From assembly GCF_025961315.1 (NCBI RefSeq), contig NZ_JAOQNK010000001.1, positions 2,542,001 to 2,606,000 on the forward strand: 64,000 bases of DNA, in the 5' to 3' direction. The stretch's first letter is position 1, and each line of letters begins with the position of its first letter. This stretch comes from Sphingobacterium kitahiroshimense (GTDB lineage Bacteria; Bacteroidota; Bacteroidia; Sphingobacteriales; Sphingobacteriaceae). The notes beneath the pieces are model-generated. The model made no database searches. It was not told the DNA's origin and was given only the letters and a program-made list of their open reading frames with translations. Positions 55,546 to 62,843 of the stretch are shown one piece after another. Position numbers and translations under genes: made by a program.

Positions 55546-56889
55546 ATGAATACTATTCAATTAGTTTGGAAAAATATTAGTAAACAAATAGGATCAACAG
55601 CACTCAGCATATTACTGACTGCATTTGGTGTTGCCATATTATGTGTACTTTCTATAACCAGCGATAGCTTTGAAAAGCAACTTGAAAATAATAGTAAGAA
55701 TATTGATTTAGTAATCGGAGCTAAAGGAAGTCCCTTACAATTGATCCTATCCAGTGTTTATCACATCGATAACCCTACTGGTAATATCCCTTTGGCTGAA
55801 GCTGAAAAATTGCAACATAACCCTTTAATAAAATTGGCTGTTCCTGTCTCATTGGGGGATAACTATAGGGGGCATCGTATAGTAGGCACGGATTCTAGCT
55901 TTCTTACTTTGTATGAAACCAAAGTACAACAAGGAAAGCTATTTGATAAAGACTATGAAGTTGTTGTCGGAACTGATGTTGCCCGTAAGCAAAATCTTAA
56001 GATTGGAGATCAGATTCATAGTTCACATGGATTAAGTAAAGGCGGTCATAGTCATGATGATCAACCGTTCACTGTTGTAGGTATATTAGCATACAACAAT
56101 AATATTACGGACAATCTCATTCTGACTAGTCTAAGTAGTGTCTGGGATGTACATGGAATTGAACACCACGATCATGACCATGAATTAACTCCTGCTGAAG
56201 CACAGGCTAAAGAGGATCTTGAAGAGACGAAAAATGCACATCTCCATCACCATGGTGAAGCAGAAGAGGAGGAACATCGTGATGAGGATCAACATGAACC
56301 CGATATGATGGTAAAATCAATTGGTGCGGATATGATTCATTCTTCTGGTCTTGAAATTACGGCATTGTTAGTACAGTACCGGTCACCAGCTGCAATTGCG
56401 GTATTACCTAAGTACATCGCACAAAATACGCAAATGCAGGCTGCCTCACCTGCCATAGAGAGCACGCGCTTATTCTCTCTTTTAGGGGTAGGGATTGACT
56501 CATTAAAGATATTAGCTTATATCATCATGGCAATTGCTGGATTAAGTGTCTTCATCAGCTTATACAATGCCTTAAAACAACGAAAATATGATTTAGCGAT
56601 CATGCGTACATTAGGTGCTTCCAAGCTCAAACTTTTCTCTCTGGTAATCTGTGAGGGAATGGTCATTACTGTAATTGGGGGGTTCTTAGGATTGATTTTC
56701 GCCCATATAGCGCTTTATTATATCAATACACAAACAAGCCAAAGTGCTGACTTTATAGATGCATTTAAGCTTGATCCCATAGAACTGATTTTTGTTTTAT
56801 TAGCCTGTGTAATTGGTATTATTTCAGCACTAATTCCTGCGATCAAGGCATATAAAACAACAATTTCCCATATTTTATCAAACAATTAA
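55546..56889 (+). CDS. FtsX-type ABC permease with a histidine-rich periplasmic loop
   Basis: The 447-residue permease has one N-terminal membrane helix (about 18-40), a large periplasmic MacB-like domain, and three C-terminal helices (about 315-335, 365-390, 410-435). Two histidine/acid clusters lie in the periplasmic domain, at 158-172 (HSSHGLSKGGHSHDD) and 203-250 (HGIEHHDHDH, then AHLHHHGEAEEEEHRDEDQH). Such inserts typically bind zinc or copper. Permeases of this class act on outer-membrane or periplasmic partners rather than carrying a small solute. It is translationally coupled with the ATPase gene. Confidence 0.9.
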   Translation: MNTIQLVWKNISKQIGSTALSILLTAFGVAILCVLSITSDSFEKQLENNSKNIDLVIGAKGSPLQLILSSVYHIDNPTGNIPLAEAEKLQHNPLIKLAVPVSLGDNYRGHRIVGTDSSFLTLYETKVQQGKLFDKDYEVVVGTDVARKQNLKIGDQIHSSHGLSKGGHSHDDQPFTVVGILAYNNNITDNLILTSLSSVWDVHGIEHHDHDHELTPAEAQAKEDLEETKNAHLHHHGEAEEEEHRDEDQHEPDMMVKSIGADMIHSSGLEITALLVQYRSPAAIAVLPKYIAQNTQMQAASPAIESTRLFSLLGVGIDSLKILAYIIMAIAGLSVFISLYNALKQRKYDLAIMRTLGASKLKLFSLVICEGMVITVIGGFLGLIFAHIALYYINTQTSQSADFIDAFKLDPIELIFVLLACVIGIISALIPAIKAYKTTISHILSNN

Positions 56890-57064
56890 TGTAAAATGAT
56901 ATTATCATAAGCTTTTGTATTTTTACAAACTGATCTAACAATTGCTCGGATTATTTCGAAATACTTCAGCGCATAAAAATGGAATTATAAAACGGGAATT
57001 TTCAAGGTGAGAAATTGTAGAGCCCGTCAAAAGCAAATTTTAAATGTACAAACAAACAATTATA

Positions 57065-57541
57065 ATGAAAAAAATACTCGCTTTCTTTAGTTTACTGATT
57101 ACCTTTTGTATTACAGCAAATGCACAGATCGGTCGTGATCCCAATACACCCGATCATACGCCAATGATGAATAAAACCTGGGAAGCTGTTGATAAAATGG
57201 CTTATAAAGTTTCTTATAGCGGCAGTAAAAAGATCTATACTCCTTTCTATCCTGCAGAGTTAAAAGCTTTAGAAAATAAGATTGTTGAAATGCCCGGTTA
57301 TATGGTGCCTTTGACCAGTAGCAGAACACATAAAAACTTTATGATATCGGTACTTCCTGTAGCGCAATGTATGTTTTGCGGTTCTAATGGAATCCCGCCG
57401 ATGGTAGAGGTATTTCTAAAAGGTGACGCCATAAAATTTACAGAAGAGCCGATCAAGTTAAAAGGCAAAATGGTCTTTAACAAGGATCCTTTAAAAGGTA
57501 ATTCGGAAATTACGATAGTTGATGCCGTAATTATAAAATAA
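57065..57541 (+). CDS. DUF3299-like exported protein
   Basis: The 158-residue protein has a signal peptide (KKILAFFSLLITFCITANAQ) and a small beta-rich domain. The pattern MPGYMVPL...FMISVLPVAQCMFCGSNGIPPMVEVFL...PIKLKGKMV matches the DUF3299 family as I know it, including the CxxC pair (C102, C105) and the ensuing P-P turn. An earlier ATG at 57044 lacks signal character. DUF3299 proteins occur next to FtsX-type permeases in zinc-starvation loci (PA4066 and the zrg locus of Vibrio). A CxxC could carry the metal or a disulfide. It lies 175 bases after the permease stop, so it may have its own promoter. Confidence 0.7.
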   Translation: MKKILAFFSLLITFCITANAQIGRDPNTPDHTPMMNKTWEAVDKMAYKVSYSGSKKIYTPFYPAELKALENKIVEMPGYMVPLTSSRTHKNFMISVLPVAQCMFCGSNGIPPMVEVFLKGDAIKFTEEPIKLKGKMVFNKDPLKGNSEITIVDAVIIK

Positions 57542-57544
57542 AAG

Positions 57545-57569
57545 AAGCCGCTATTGCGGCTTTTATTTT
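57545..57569 (+). terminator. Terminator between DUF3299-like gene and rsmE
   Basis: AAGCCGC (57545-57551) pairs with 57556-57562, loop TATT, followed by a T-rich tail. Part of its right side overlaps the rsmE stop region on the other strand. Confidence 0.75.
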
Positions 57570-58282
57570 GATCTGTTTACGAGAGAAACCTCAACACAAG
57601 ATGTTATTCCTGCTGTTTCGGTTCGTAAACGTGCTTCTCCTAACGAAATCGGTTGATAGCCCATGTTTAATGCTTGTTCTATCTCCTGTGTCGAAAAATC
57701 TCCTTCAGGACCGATCAATAAGATATAATGCTGTTCTGATTGTAAAACTTCGTTTAGATACTGTTTCTCACTATCTATACAATGTGCGATAACTTTGGTA
57801 GCTGTATTCGATTCCTGTTGCTTACAGAATTGTGAAAAAGTAATCGCAGGATTCAATTTTGGAATATAGGCCTTCAACGATTGCTTCATTGCTGCTACAA
57901 TCACTTTATTAAGACGATCTAATTTCACCTCTTTTCTCTCAGAATGCTCACAGATTAAAGGTGTAATTTCATGAATGCCAATCTCTGTCGCTTTTTCTAA
58001 AAACCATTCGAAACGATCGATATTTTTAGTTGGAGCAATTGCAATATGTAAGTGATATGAGGATTGCTGATAGTTTTCTTTGACATTTAAAATAGTCAAA
58101 ACTGTTCTTTTGGGATGTGGGTCCAAAATTTCAGCTTCATACAATCCGCCTCTTCCATCAATCAAGTGAACTTTATCACCTACTTGAAGTCGAAGCACAC
58201 GAATGGCATGCTTACTCTCTTCTTCACTTAGAATAAAGTTTTTAAAATCAGGTTTAATCTCTTCTGTAAAAAATAGTTGCAT
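57563..58282 (-). CDS. rsmE: 16S rRNA (uracil1498-N3)-methyltransferase RsmE
   Basis: The 239-residue SPOUT enzyme begins with a PUA-like domain (SEEESKHAIRVLRLQVGDKVHLIDGRGG) and contains LHIAIAPTKNIDRFEWFLEK and the knot motif ILLIGPEGDFSTQEIEQAL with LGEARLRTETAG. It methylates U1498 of 16S rRNA. It is the last gene of a tight minus-strand run of DedA, pyrophosphatase, HlyC/CorC and RsmE, in which the gaps are only 5-8 bases. Confidence 0.95.
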   Translation of the reverse strand: MQLFFTEEIKPDFKNFILSEEESKHAIRVLRLQVGDKVHLIDGRGGLYEAEILDPHPKRTVLTILNVKENYQQSSYHLHIAIAPTKNIDRFEWFLEKATEIGIHEITPLICEHSERKEVKLDRLNKVIVAAMKQSLKAYIPKLNPAITFSQFCKQQESNTATKVIAHCIDSEKQYLNEVLQSEQHYILLIGPEGDFSTQEIEQALNMGYQPISLGEARLRTETAGITSCVEVSLVNRSK

Positions 58283-58287
58283 AATCG

Positions 58288-59601
58288 CTAATTATCTTGA
58301 TCATCATGCATAGACTCAACAAGTTCTAATTTCACAAATTCTATATTCTGTTGTGTTTTACGAATAATCGTAAAGGTATAACCAAATACTTCTTTATACT
58401 CTCCTACTTCAGGAATTTTATCAAACAAATCGCTTACTAGACCTGAAACGGTATCATAATCTTGACTTGCTGGTAATTCTAATGGTAAAAACTCATTCAC
58501 ATCATGAATGCTCGCACCAGCGTCCACCATATATTCTGTTTCAGAAATACGTTCAACAACTGGAGTTTCTTCATCATATTCATCTTGAATTTCACCGACA
58601 AGTTCTTCGACAATATCTTCTAAAGTAACCATACCGGCTGTACCTCCAAATTCATCCAATACAATAGCCAACTGAATTCTCTTCAATTGAAATTCGGCCA
58701 TTAAATCATTGATTTTTTTAGTTTCAGGAATAAAGTAGGGCTTACGCATGATATCCTTTAATACCACCTCTTTACCTTTCATTACGATCGGTAAGATATC
58801 TTTTGTGTGTACGATACCGACAATTTGATCGATGCTATCAGCATAAATAGGAATACGCGAATATCCTTCTTCTGTTACTGTATTGATAAAATCAATCGCT
58901 ACACAATCCTCTTCAACTGCTACGATTTTTGTTCTCGGAACCATGATATTTTTCACGATCCGTTCATTAAAATCGAAAACGTTCTTAATCAGCTCATGCT
59001 CTGATGATTCTAATGCACCACTTTCTTTACCTTTGTCCAATAAATATTGAAGCTCCTCTGAGGAGTGTGAAGATTCACTAGGATGTGGTTGAATACCTAT
59101 TAATCGCAATAAGAAATTAGCAAAACCATTGAATACATATATTAATGGCATCAATAACCAATAAAATATACGCAATGGCACTGCCACTTTCATTGTAGTC
59201 GCTACAGGTTTTTGAATAGCAATAGATTTAGGAGCAAGCTCACCTAGTACAACATGCAAGAACGTAATGGTTCCGAATGCAAGTGCAAAACCGGTCCATT
59301 TAGCCCAGCTTTGTGAAGTATCTACCTGAAAAAAAGAAAACAGATTAGATACGATTTCGGTCATGACTGCTTCGCCTTTCCAGCCTAAGCCTAGAGATGC
59401 TAAAGTAATACCTAGCTGTGTTGCAGCTAGGTATTTATCCAAATGCTCTGTAATATTTTTTGCGATTTTAGCAACATTGCTTCCTGATTTTGCTTGGAGC
59501 TCAATTTGTGAAGCTCTTACTTTGACTATAGCAAACTCTGCCGCAACAAAAAAACCATTTGCAACTACTAAAAATATTGTCCAAAAAATATCGAGGGCCA
59601 T
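58288..59601 (-). CDS. HlyC/CorC-family (CNNM-CBS) membrane protein
   Basis: The 437-residue protein has an N-terminal CNNM/DUF21 membrane domain (about 1-190), a tandem CBS pair (about 205-330, RNIMVPRTKIVAVEED and VLKDIMRKPYFIPETKKIND) and a C-terminal CorC/HlyC domain (about 345-430). The family is linked to magnesium or cobalt homeostasis; the hemolysin name is historical. A GldE-type role in gliding has also been proposed for some Bacteroidota members, but there is no Gld neighbour here. It is in the tight operon with pyrophosphatase and rsmE. Confidence 0.88.
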   Translation of the reverse strand: MALDIFWTIFLVVANGFFVAAEFAIVKVRASQIELQAKSGSNVAKIAKNITEHLDKYLAATQLGITLASLGLGWKGEAVMTEIVSNLFSFFQVDTSQSWAKWTGFALAFGTITFLHVVLGELAPKSIAIQKPVATTMKVAVPLRIFYWLLMPLIYVFNGFANFLLRLIGIQPHPSESSHSSEELQYLLDKGKESGALESSEHELIKNVFDFNERIVKNIMVPRTKIVAVEEDCVAIDFINTVTEEGYSRIPIYADSIDQIVGIVHTKDILPIVMKGKEVVLKDIMRKPYFIPETKKINDLMAEFQLKRIQLAIVLDEFGGTAGMVTLEDIVEELVGEIQDEYDEETPVVERISETEYMVDAGASIHDVNEFLPLELPASQDYDTVSGLVSDLFDKIPEVGEYKEVFGYTFTIIRKTQQNIEFVKLELVESMHDDQDN

Positions 59602-59609
59602 TATGGGGG

Positions 59610-60152
59610 TTATTTATTACCAAATTCTTTATTGTACAATTCTATACTATCCAATAAAATTTGTTGTGCTACTTCACGGCCTTGTACGCCTTCAACCACA
59701 ACATTTTTCTTTTCTAACGCTTTATAACTTTCAAAAAACTGAACAATTTCTTTCATACTATGTGGAGAAAGTTGTTCAATATCTGTAATGTAATTGTACA
59801 CAGGATCATTCTTAGCAACAGCAATAATTTTATCATCTTGCTCACCACCATCAACCATGTTCATCACACCAATGATTTGTGCTTCAACCAATGTTAAAGG
59901 AAGAATATCAACAGAACAGATTACTAAAATATCCAATGGATCTTTATCATCACAGTATGTCTGCGGAATAAAACCATAGTTAGCTGGATACACTACAGAA
60001 GAACTCAAAACGCGATCTAATAATAAAAGACCAGTTTCTTTGTCTAATTCGTATTTTCCTTTTGAACCATTTGAAATTTCAATAATAGCATTTACTGAAT
60101 TTGGCACATTTGTACCAGGAGATACTTTATGCCAAGGATTTTGTGTACTCAT
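59610..60152 (-). CDS. ppa: Inorganic pyrophosphatase (family I)
   Basis: The 180-residue enzyme splits pyrophosphate released by biosynthesis. The metal and substrate residues appear in KGKYELDKETGLLLLDRVL, VVYPANYGFIPQTYCDDKDPLDILV (the family signature) and the acidic GGEQDDKIIAV. There is no membrane segment, so it is the soluble type. The gap to the upstream dedA gene is 5 bases and to the HlyC/CorC gene 8 bases. Confidence 0.95.
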   Translation of the reverse strand: MSTQNPWHKVSPGTNVPNSVNAIIEISNGSKGKYELDKETGLLLLDRVLSSSVVYPANYGFIPQTYCDDKDPLDILVICSVDILPLTLVEAQIIGVMNMVDGGEQDDKIIAVAKNDPVYNYITDIEQLSPHSMKEIVQFFESYKALEKKNVVVEGVQGREVAQQILLDSIELYNKEFGNK

Positions 60153-60157
60153 TTGAT

Positions 60158-60808
60158 TTACTGTATATTTTGTTTGTTTTTATTTTCATTCATTTTACGT
60201 TTGATCAAAGCAATGACGATCGGTAAGAAGGCAATCGCAATCAATCCAACAATAATATATTCGACATAATTAATAATCCAAGGAAATTCAATACCTAAGA
60301 AATATCCTGATAAAGTTAATAATAGTACCCAAAGCAGTGCTCCTGATATATTAAAGATTACAAACTTTTTAAAATCGAGTTTAACAACGCCTGCAAAAAT
60401 TGGTGCAAATGTACGCACTATAGGTACAAAGCGACCGATGATCAAAGCTGTACCCCCATATTTATGGTAGAATTCTTCAGCCATAATGACGTATTTACGT
60501 TTGAAGATAAGGCTATCCTTCCGTTTGAAAAGCATAGGACCGGCTCGATAACCAAACCAATATCCTGCAAAGTTTCCGAGTACGCCAGCTGCAATTAAAC
60601 CTGCACAAAGCGTCACGATATCAACTTCAATTTTATTTAATGCACAAAATAGTCCAGCTAAAAATAACAAATAATCTCCCGGTAAAAAGAAACCAAAAAA
60701 CAAACCCGTTTCAGCAAATACAATGAGTAAAACTAAATAAAAACCGCCAGAGCTTAATAATTCCTCTGGGTTCAGTAATTGTTGAAAAGACAACAAAAGA
60801 TCTTGCAT
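60158..60808 (-). CDS. DedA-family membrane protein
   Basis: The 216-residue protein has four to five hydrophobic segments. It carries the family's conserved signature GFFLPGDYLLFLAGLF near residue 40 and GRFVPIVRTFAPIFAGVVK (about 120-138), where the arginine-proline motif sits in a re-entrant loop. DedA proteins support proton-motive-force homeostasis and undecaprenyl-phosphate or lipid flipping. It is first in the operon with ppa, the HlyC/CorC gene and rsmE. A TATCTTTG-type box lies about 100 bases upstream. Confidence 0.92.
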   Translation of the reverse strand: MQDLLLSFQQLLNPEELLSSGGFYLVLLIVFAETGLFFGFFLPGDYLLFLAGLFCALNKIEVDIVTLCAGLIAAGVLGNFAGYWFGYRAGPMLFKRKDSLIFKRKYVIMAEEFYHKYGGTALIIGRFVPIVRTFAPIFAGVVKLDFKKFVIFNISGALLWVLLLTLSGYFLGIEFPWIINYVEYIIVGLIAIAFLPIVIALIKRKMNENKNKQNIQ

Positions 60809-60842
60809 AATTTCTTTTTTACGTTTTCACTTATTTTGTGAA

Positions 60843-60918
60843 AAATGTCATTATAATATAATCCCTATCTATGACATTTCATATAGACATATAATTTCTA
60901 TATAAGACTGCAAAGATA
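60843..60918 (-). promoter_or_regulatory. Candidate promoter and leader of the dedA operon
   Basis: On the minus strand TATCTTTG (60918-60911) is an exact -7 box, and the leader has an inverted repeat AAATGTCAT/ATGACATTT (60843-60851 with 60871-60879). No clear upstream element was found. Confidence 0.4.
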
Positions 60919-60984
60919 TGATATATTATAGTCTTTTTTTATATTTATATTTAAAATACTACTTTTAGATGAGGTTGTTTTCGA

Positions 60985-61398
60985 TTAATTATCAGATGTA
61001 ACATTGATAATTGACTCTTTAATTGTTTCCGCAATTTGGGTAAATTCTTCATGAGTAAGCGACAATCTAGGTCGAGAAAAATTTAAATCTGAAACATTAT
61101 TTAACGGGACTAAATGGATATGAGCATGGGCTACTTCTAATCCTATAACAGCAACACCGACTTTCTTACAAGGGAAAACGCGTTTGATACCTTGAGCTAC
61201 AATCTTTGAGAAAACCCAAAGTGCCATATATTCGTCGTCATTGATATCGAAAATATAATCGGTCTCACGCTTTGGAATGACCAAAACATGCCCCTCGGCT
61301 AATGGACTAACATCTAAAAATGCTAGAAAATCATTACTCTCAGCTACCTTATAAGCAGCAATCTCTCCTGACACTATTTTTGAAAAAATCGTAGACAT
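60985..61398 (-). CDS. HIT-family hydrolase
   Basis: The 137-residue protein has the histidine-triad motif AHAHIHLVP near its C-terminus and the earlier HVLVIPKRE helper strand. HIT proteins hydrolyse nucleotide-linked phosphoramidates and similar dinucleotides. The size and lack of extra domains fit the plain Hint/HIT enzyme. Its promoter lies within the greA terminator, giving the pair a very compact layout. Confidence 0.93.
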   Translation of the reverse strand: MSTIFSKIVSGEIAAYKVAESNDFLAFLDVSPLAEGHVLVIPKRETDYIFDINDDEYMALWVFSKIVAQGIKRVFPCKKVGVAVIGLEVAHAHIHLVPLNNVSDLNFSRPRLSLTHEEFTQIAETIKESIINVTSDN

Positions 61399-61417
61399 AT
61401 TTCAATTGTTTATAACC

Positions 61418-61448
61418 CAAATATAAAAAAAGGCTGCATGTAATGCAA
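61418..61448 (-). promoter_or_regulatory. HIT gene promoter embedded in the greA terminator
   Basis: On the minus strand TTG (61448-61446), a 20-base spacer and TATATTTG (61425-61418), an exact -7 match. The TTG lies in the terminator's first arm and the -7 box follows its T-run. Confidence 0.6.
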
Positions 61449-61452
61449 CCTT
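61423..61452 (-). terminator. Terminator of greA
   Basis: On the minus strand AAGGTTGCAT pairs with ATGCAGCCTT (one G-U pair), loop of three, and T-run. Confidence 0.8.
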
Positions 61453-61479
61453 AAATGATGATATAACGTTTTATTAATA

Positions 61480-61508
61480 TGCGGTTATGGCAAAACCGCA
61501 CATAACCG
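61480..61508 (-). other. Overlapping alternative hairpins after greA
   Basis: TGCGGTT pairs with AACCGCA (61480-61486 with 61494-61500), and CGGTTATG pairs with CATAACCG (61482-61489 with 61501-61508). The two stems share bases and cannot form together. Confidence 0.45.
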
Positions 61509-61515
61509 ATATAAT

Positions 61516-61989
61516 TTATCTTGTAATTTCTATAATTTCGAATTCAATCTGACCTGCAGGAACATCGATTACAGCTACATCACCTTTAGATTTACCTAGT
61601 AAACCTTTGGCAATAGGAGACTTAACAGAAATCTTACCTTGTTTCATATCAGCTTCTGTTTCGGACACCAATTGATACGTCATTTCAGCGCCATTTTTCT
61701 TATTCTTGATCTTTACGATAGATAAGGCCAATACTTTTGATGTATCTAATTTGGATTCGTCAATCAAACGAGCTCCAGCTAGCGTATTTTCCAAGTTTGC
61801 AATCTTTGCTTCATGCATACCTTGCGCCTCTTTTGCAGCATCATATTCTGCATTCTCAGACAAATCACCTTTATCTCTTGCTTCAGCTATTGCATTCGAG
61901 ATACTAGTTCTTCCTTCAGTTTTAAGATAGTGCAACTCTTCCTTGAGCTTTTGTAATCCCTCTGCGGTGTAATAAGTTACTTCTGCCAT
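61516..61989 (-). CDS. greA: Transcription elongation factor GreA
   Basis: The 157-residue factor has the N-terminal coiled coil (about 1-75, with the acidic tip GDLSENAEYDAAKEAQGMHE whose Asp and Glu project into the polymerase channel) and a C-terminal globular domain ending KGDVAVIDVPAGQIEFEIIEI. It rescues backtracked polymerase by triggering transcript cleavage. The coiled-coil residues are all present, so it is functional GreA rather than an anti-cleavage homologue. Confidence 0.97.
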   Translation of the reverse strand: MAEVTYYTAEGLQKLKEELHYLKTEGRTSISNAIAEARDKGDLSENAEYDAAKEAQGMHEAKIANLENTLAGARLIDESKLDTSKVLALSIVKIKNKKNGAEMTYQLVSETEADMKQGKISVKSPIAKGLLGKSKGDVAVIDVPAGQIEFEIIEITR

Positions 61990-62033
61990 AATTATTGTTA
62001 TTTGTTTTATCTTAATTATTCAAAAATGAAACA

Positions 62034-62066
62034 AGACCATGTTATCCTTGTCGGATAACATGGTCT
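62034..62066 (-). terminator. Hairpin between the response regulator gene and greA
   Basis: A perfect 14-bp stem (62034-62047 with 62053-62066), loop TTGTC. On the minus strand CTTGTTTCATTTTT follows, so it is a probable terminator of the kinase-regulator operon. Confidence 0.65.
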
Positions 62067-62131
62067 CGCTGTCTATAATACGAAGGTAAGAATTGTTTTT
62101 AACAAAACAAATTCAAACCCATTAATTCATT

Positions 62132-62830
62132 TTAATTCTCTTCTTCATCAACAAATCTATACCCTAAACCCCTAACAGTCTGCAAGTAATAGGGTTTATC
62201 AGGATTCTTTTCGATCTTCTTCCTTAATCTAACCACATGCATATCTAAGGTGCGTGTATTGACATTTGAACTGTACCCCCAAACGACTTCCATCAGCTCT
62301 TCGCGTGTTATTTCTTTGCCGACATTTTGTAGAAAATGCAGTAAAATACGATTCTCTAAAATGGTAAGTTCTATTTTCTTACCGTCTCTCACAAGTGAGT
62401 GAATGTTCGGCTGATGTTCAGTTTTACCAAAATGATAGATCTCAGGCGTATTTTTAGGTAAAAAGAAACGAACCTTATTCTCAATCATGGCGATTAATAC
62501 GTCCATATTGAATGGCTTACTAATGTAATCCGTCACACCAAAGCTATAAGCTTCGATCTTATCAATATCTTGTGATTTAGCAGTCATCATGATAACAATA
62601 TTTTCAAATCCTGCTTTACGTATATTTTCACAAATCTCGTTACCTTCCTTACCTGGCAACATCCAATCTAGCAATACAACATCTGGTTTTTTCTCTAAAA
62701 TCAACTTTTCAGCCTCATTTCCATCCCCCGTTTGAACAACATTGTATCCTTCCGTTTCTAATCTGTGACGAACTAAAAAGCGTAGATTTTCATCATCTTC
62801 AATAACAGCTACAGTTATTTCTTTGCTCAT
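62132..62830 (-). CDS. OmpR-family response regulator (RprY-like)
   Basis: The 232-residue regulator has a receiver domain with acidic DDE at 12-14, the phosphoacceptor Asp55 (VVLLDWMLPGKEG) and the conserved lysine in YISKPFN. A winged-helix domain (about 130-228) has LTILENRILLHFL and RTLDMHVVRLRKKIEKNPDKP. It begins 13 bases after the kinase gene and is its evident partner. The pair resembles RprX/RprY of Bacteroides in domain layout, but the stimulus is unknown. Confidence 0.94.
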   Translation of the reverse strand: MSKEITVAVIEDDENLRFLVRHRLETEGYNVVQTGDGNEAEKLILEKKPDVVLLDWMLPGKEGNEICENIRKAGFENIVIMMTAKSQDIDKIEAYSFGVTDYISKPFNMDVLIAMIENKVRFFLPKNTPEIYHFGKTEHQPNIHSLVRDGKKIELTILENRILLHFLQNVGKEITREELMEVVWGYSSNVNTRTLDMHVVRLRKKIEKNPDKPYYLQTVRGLGYRFVDEEEN

Positions 62831-62843
62831 AATTAATTATATT

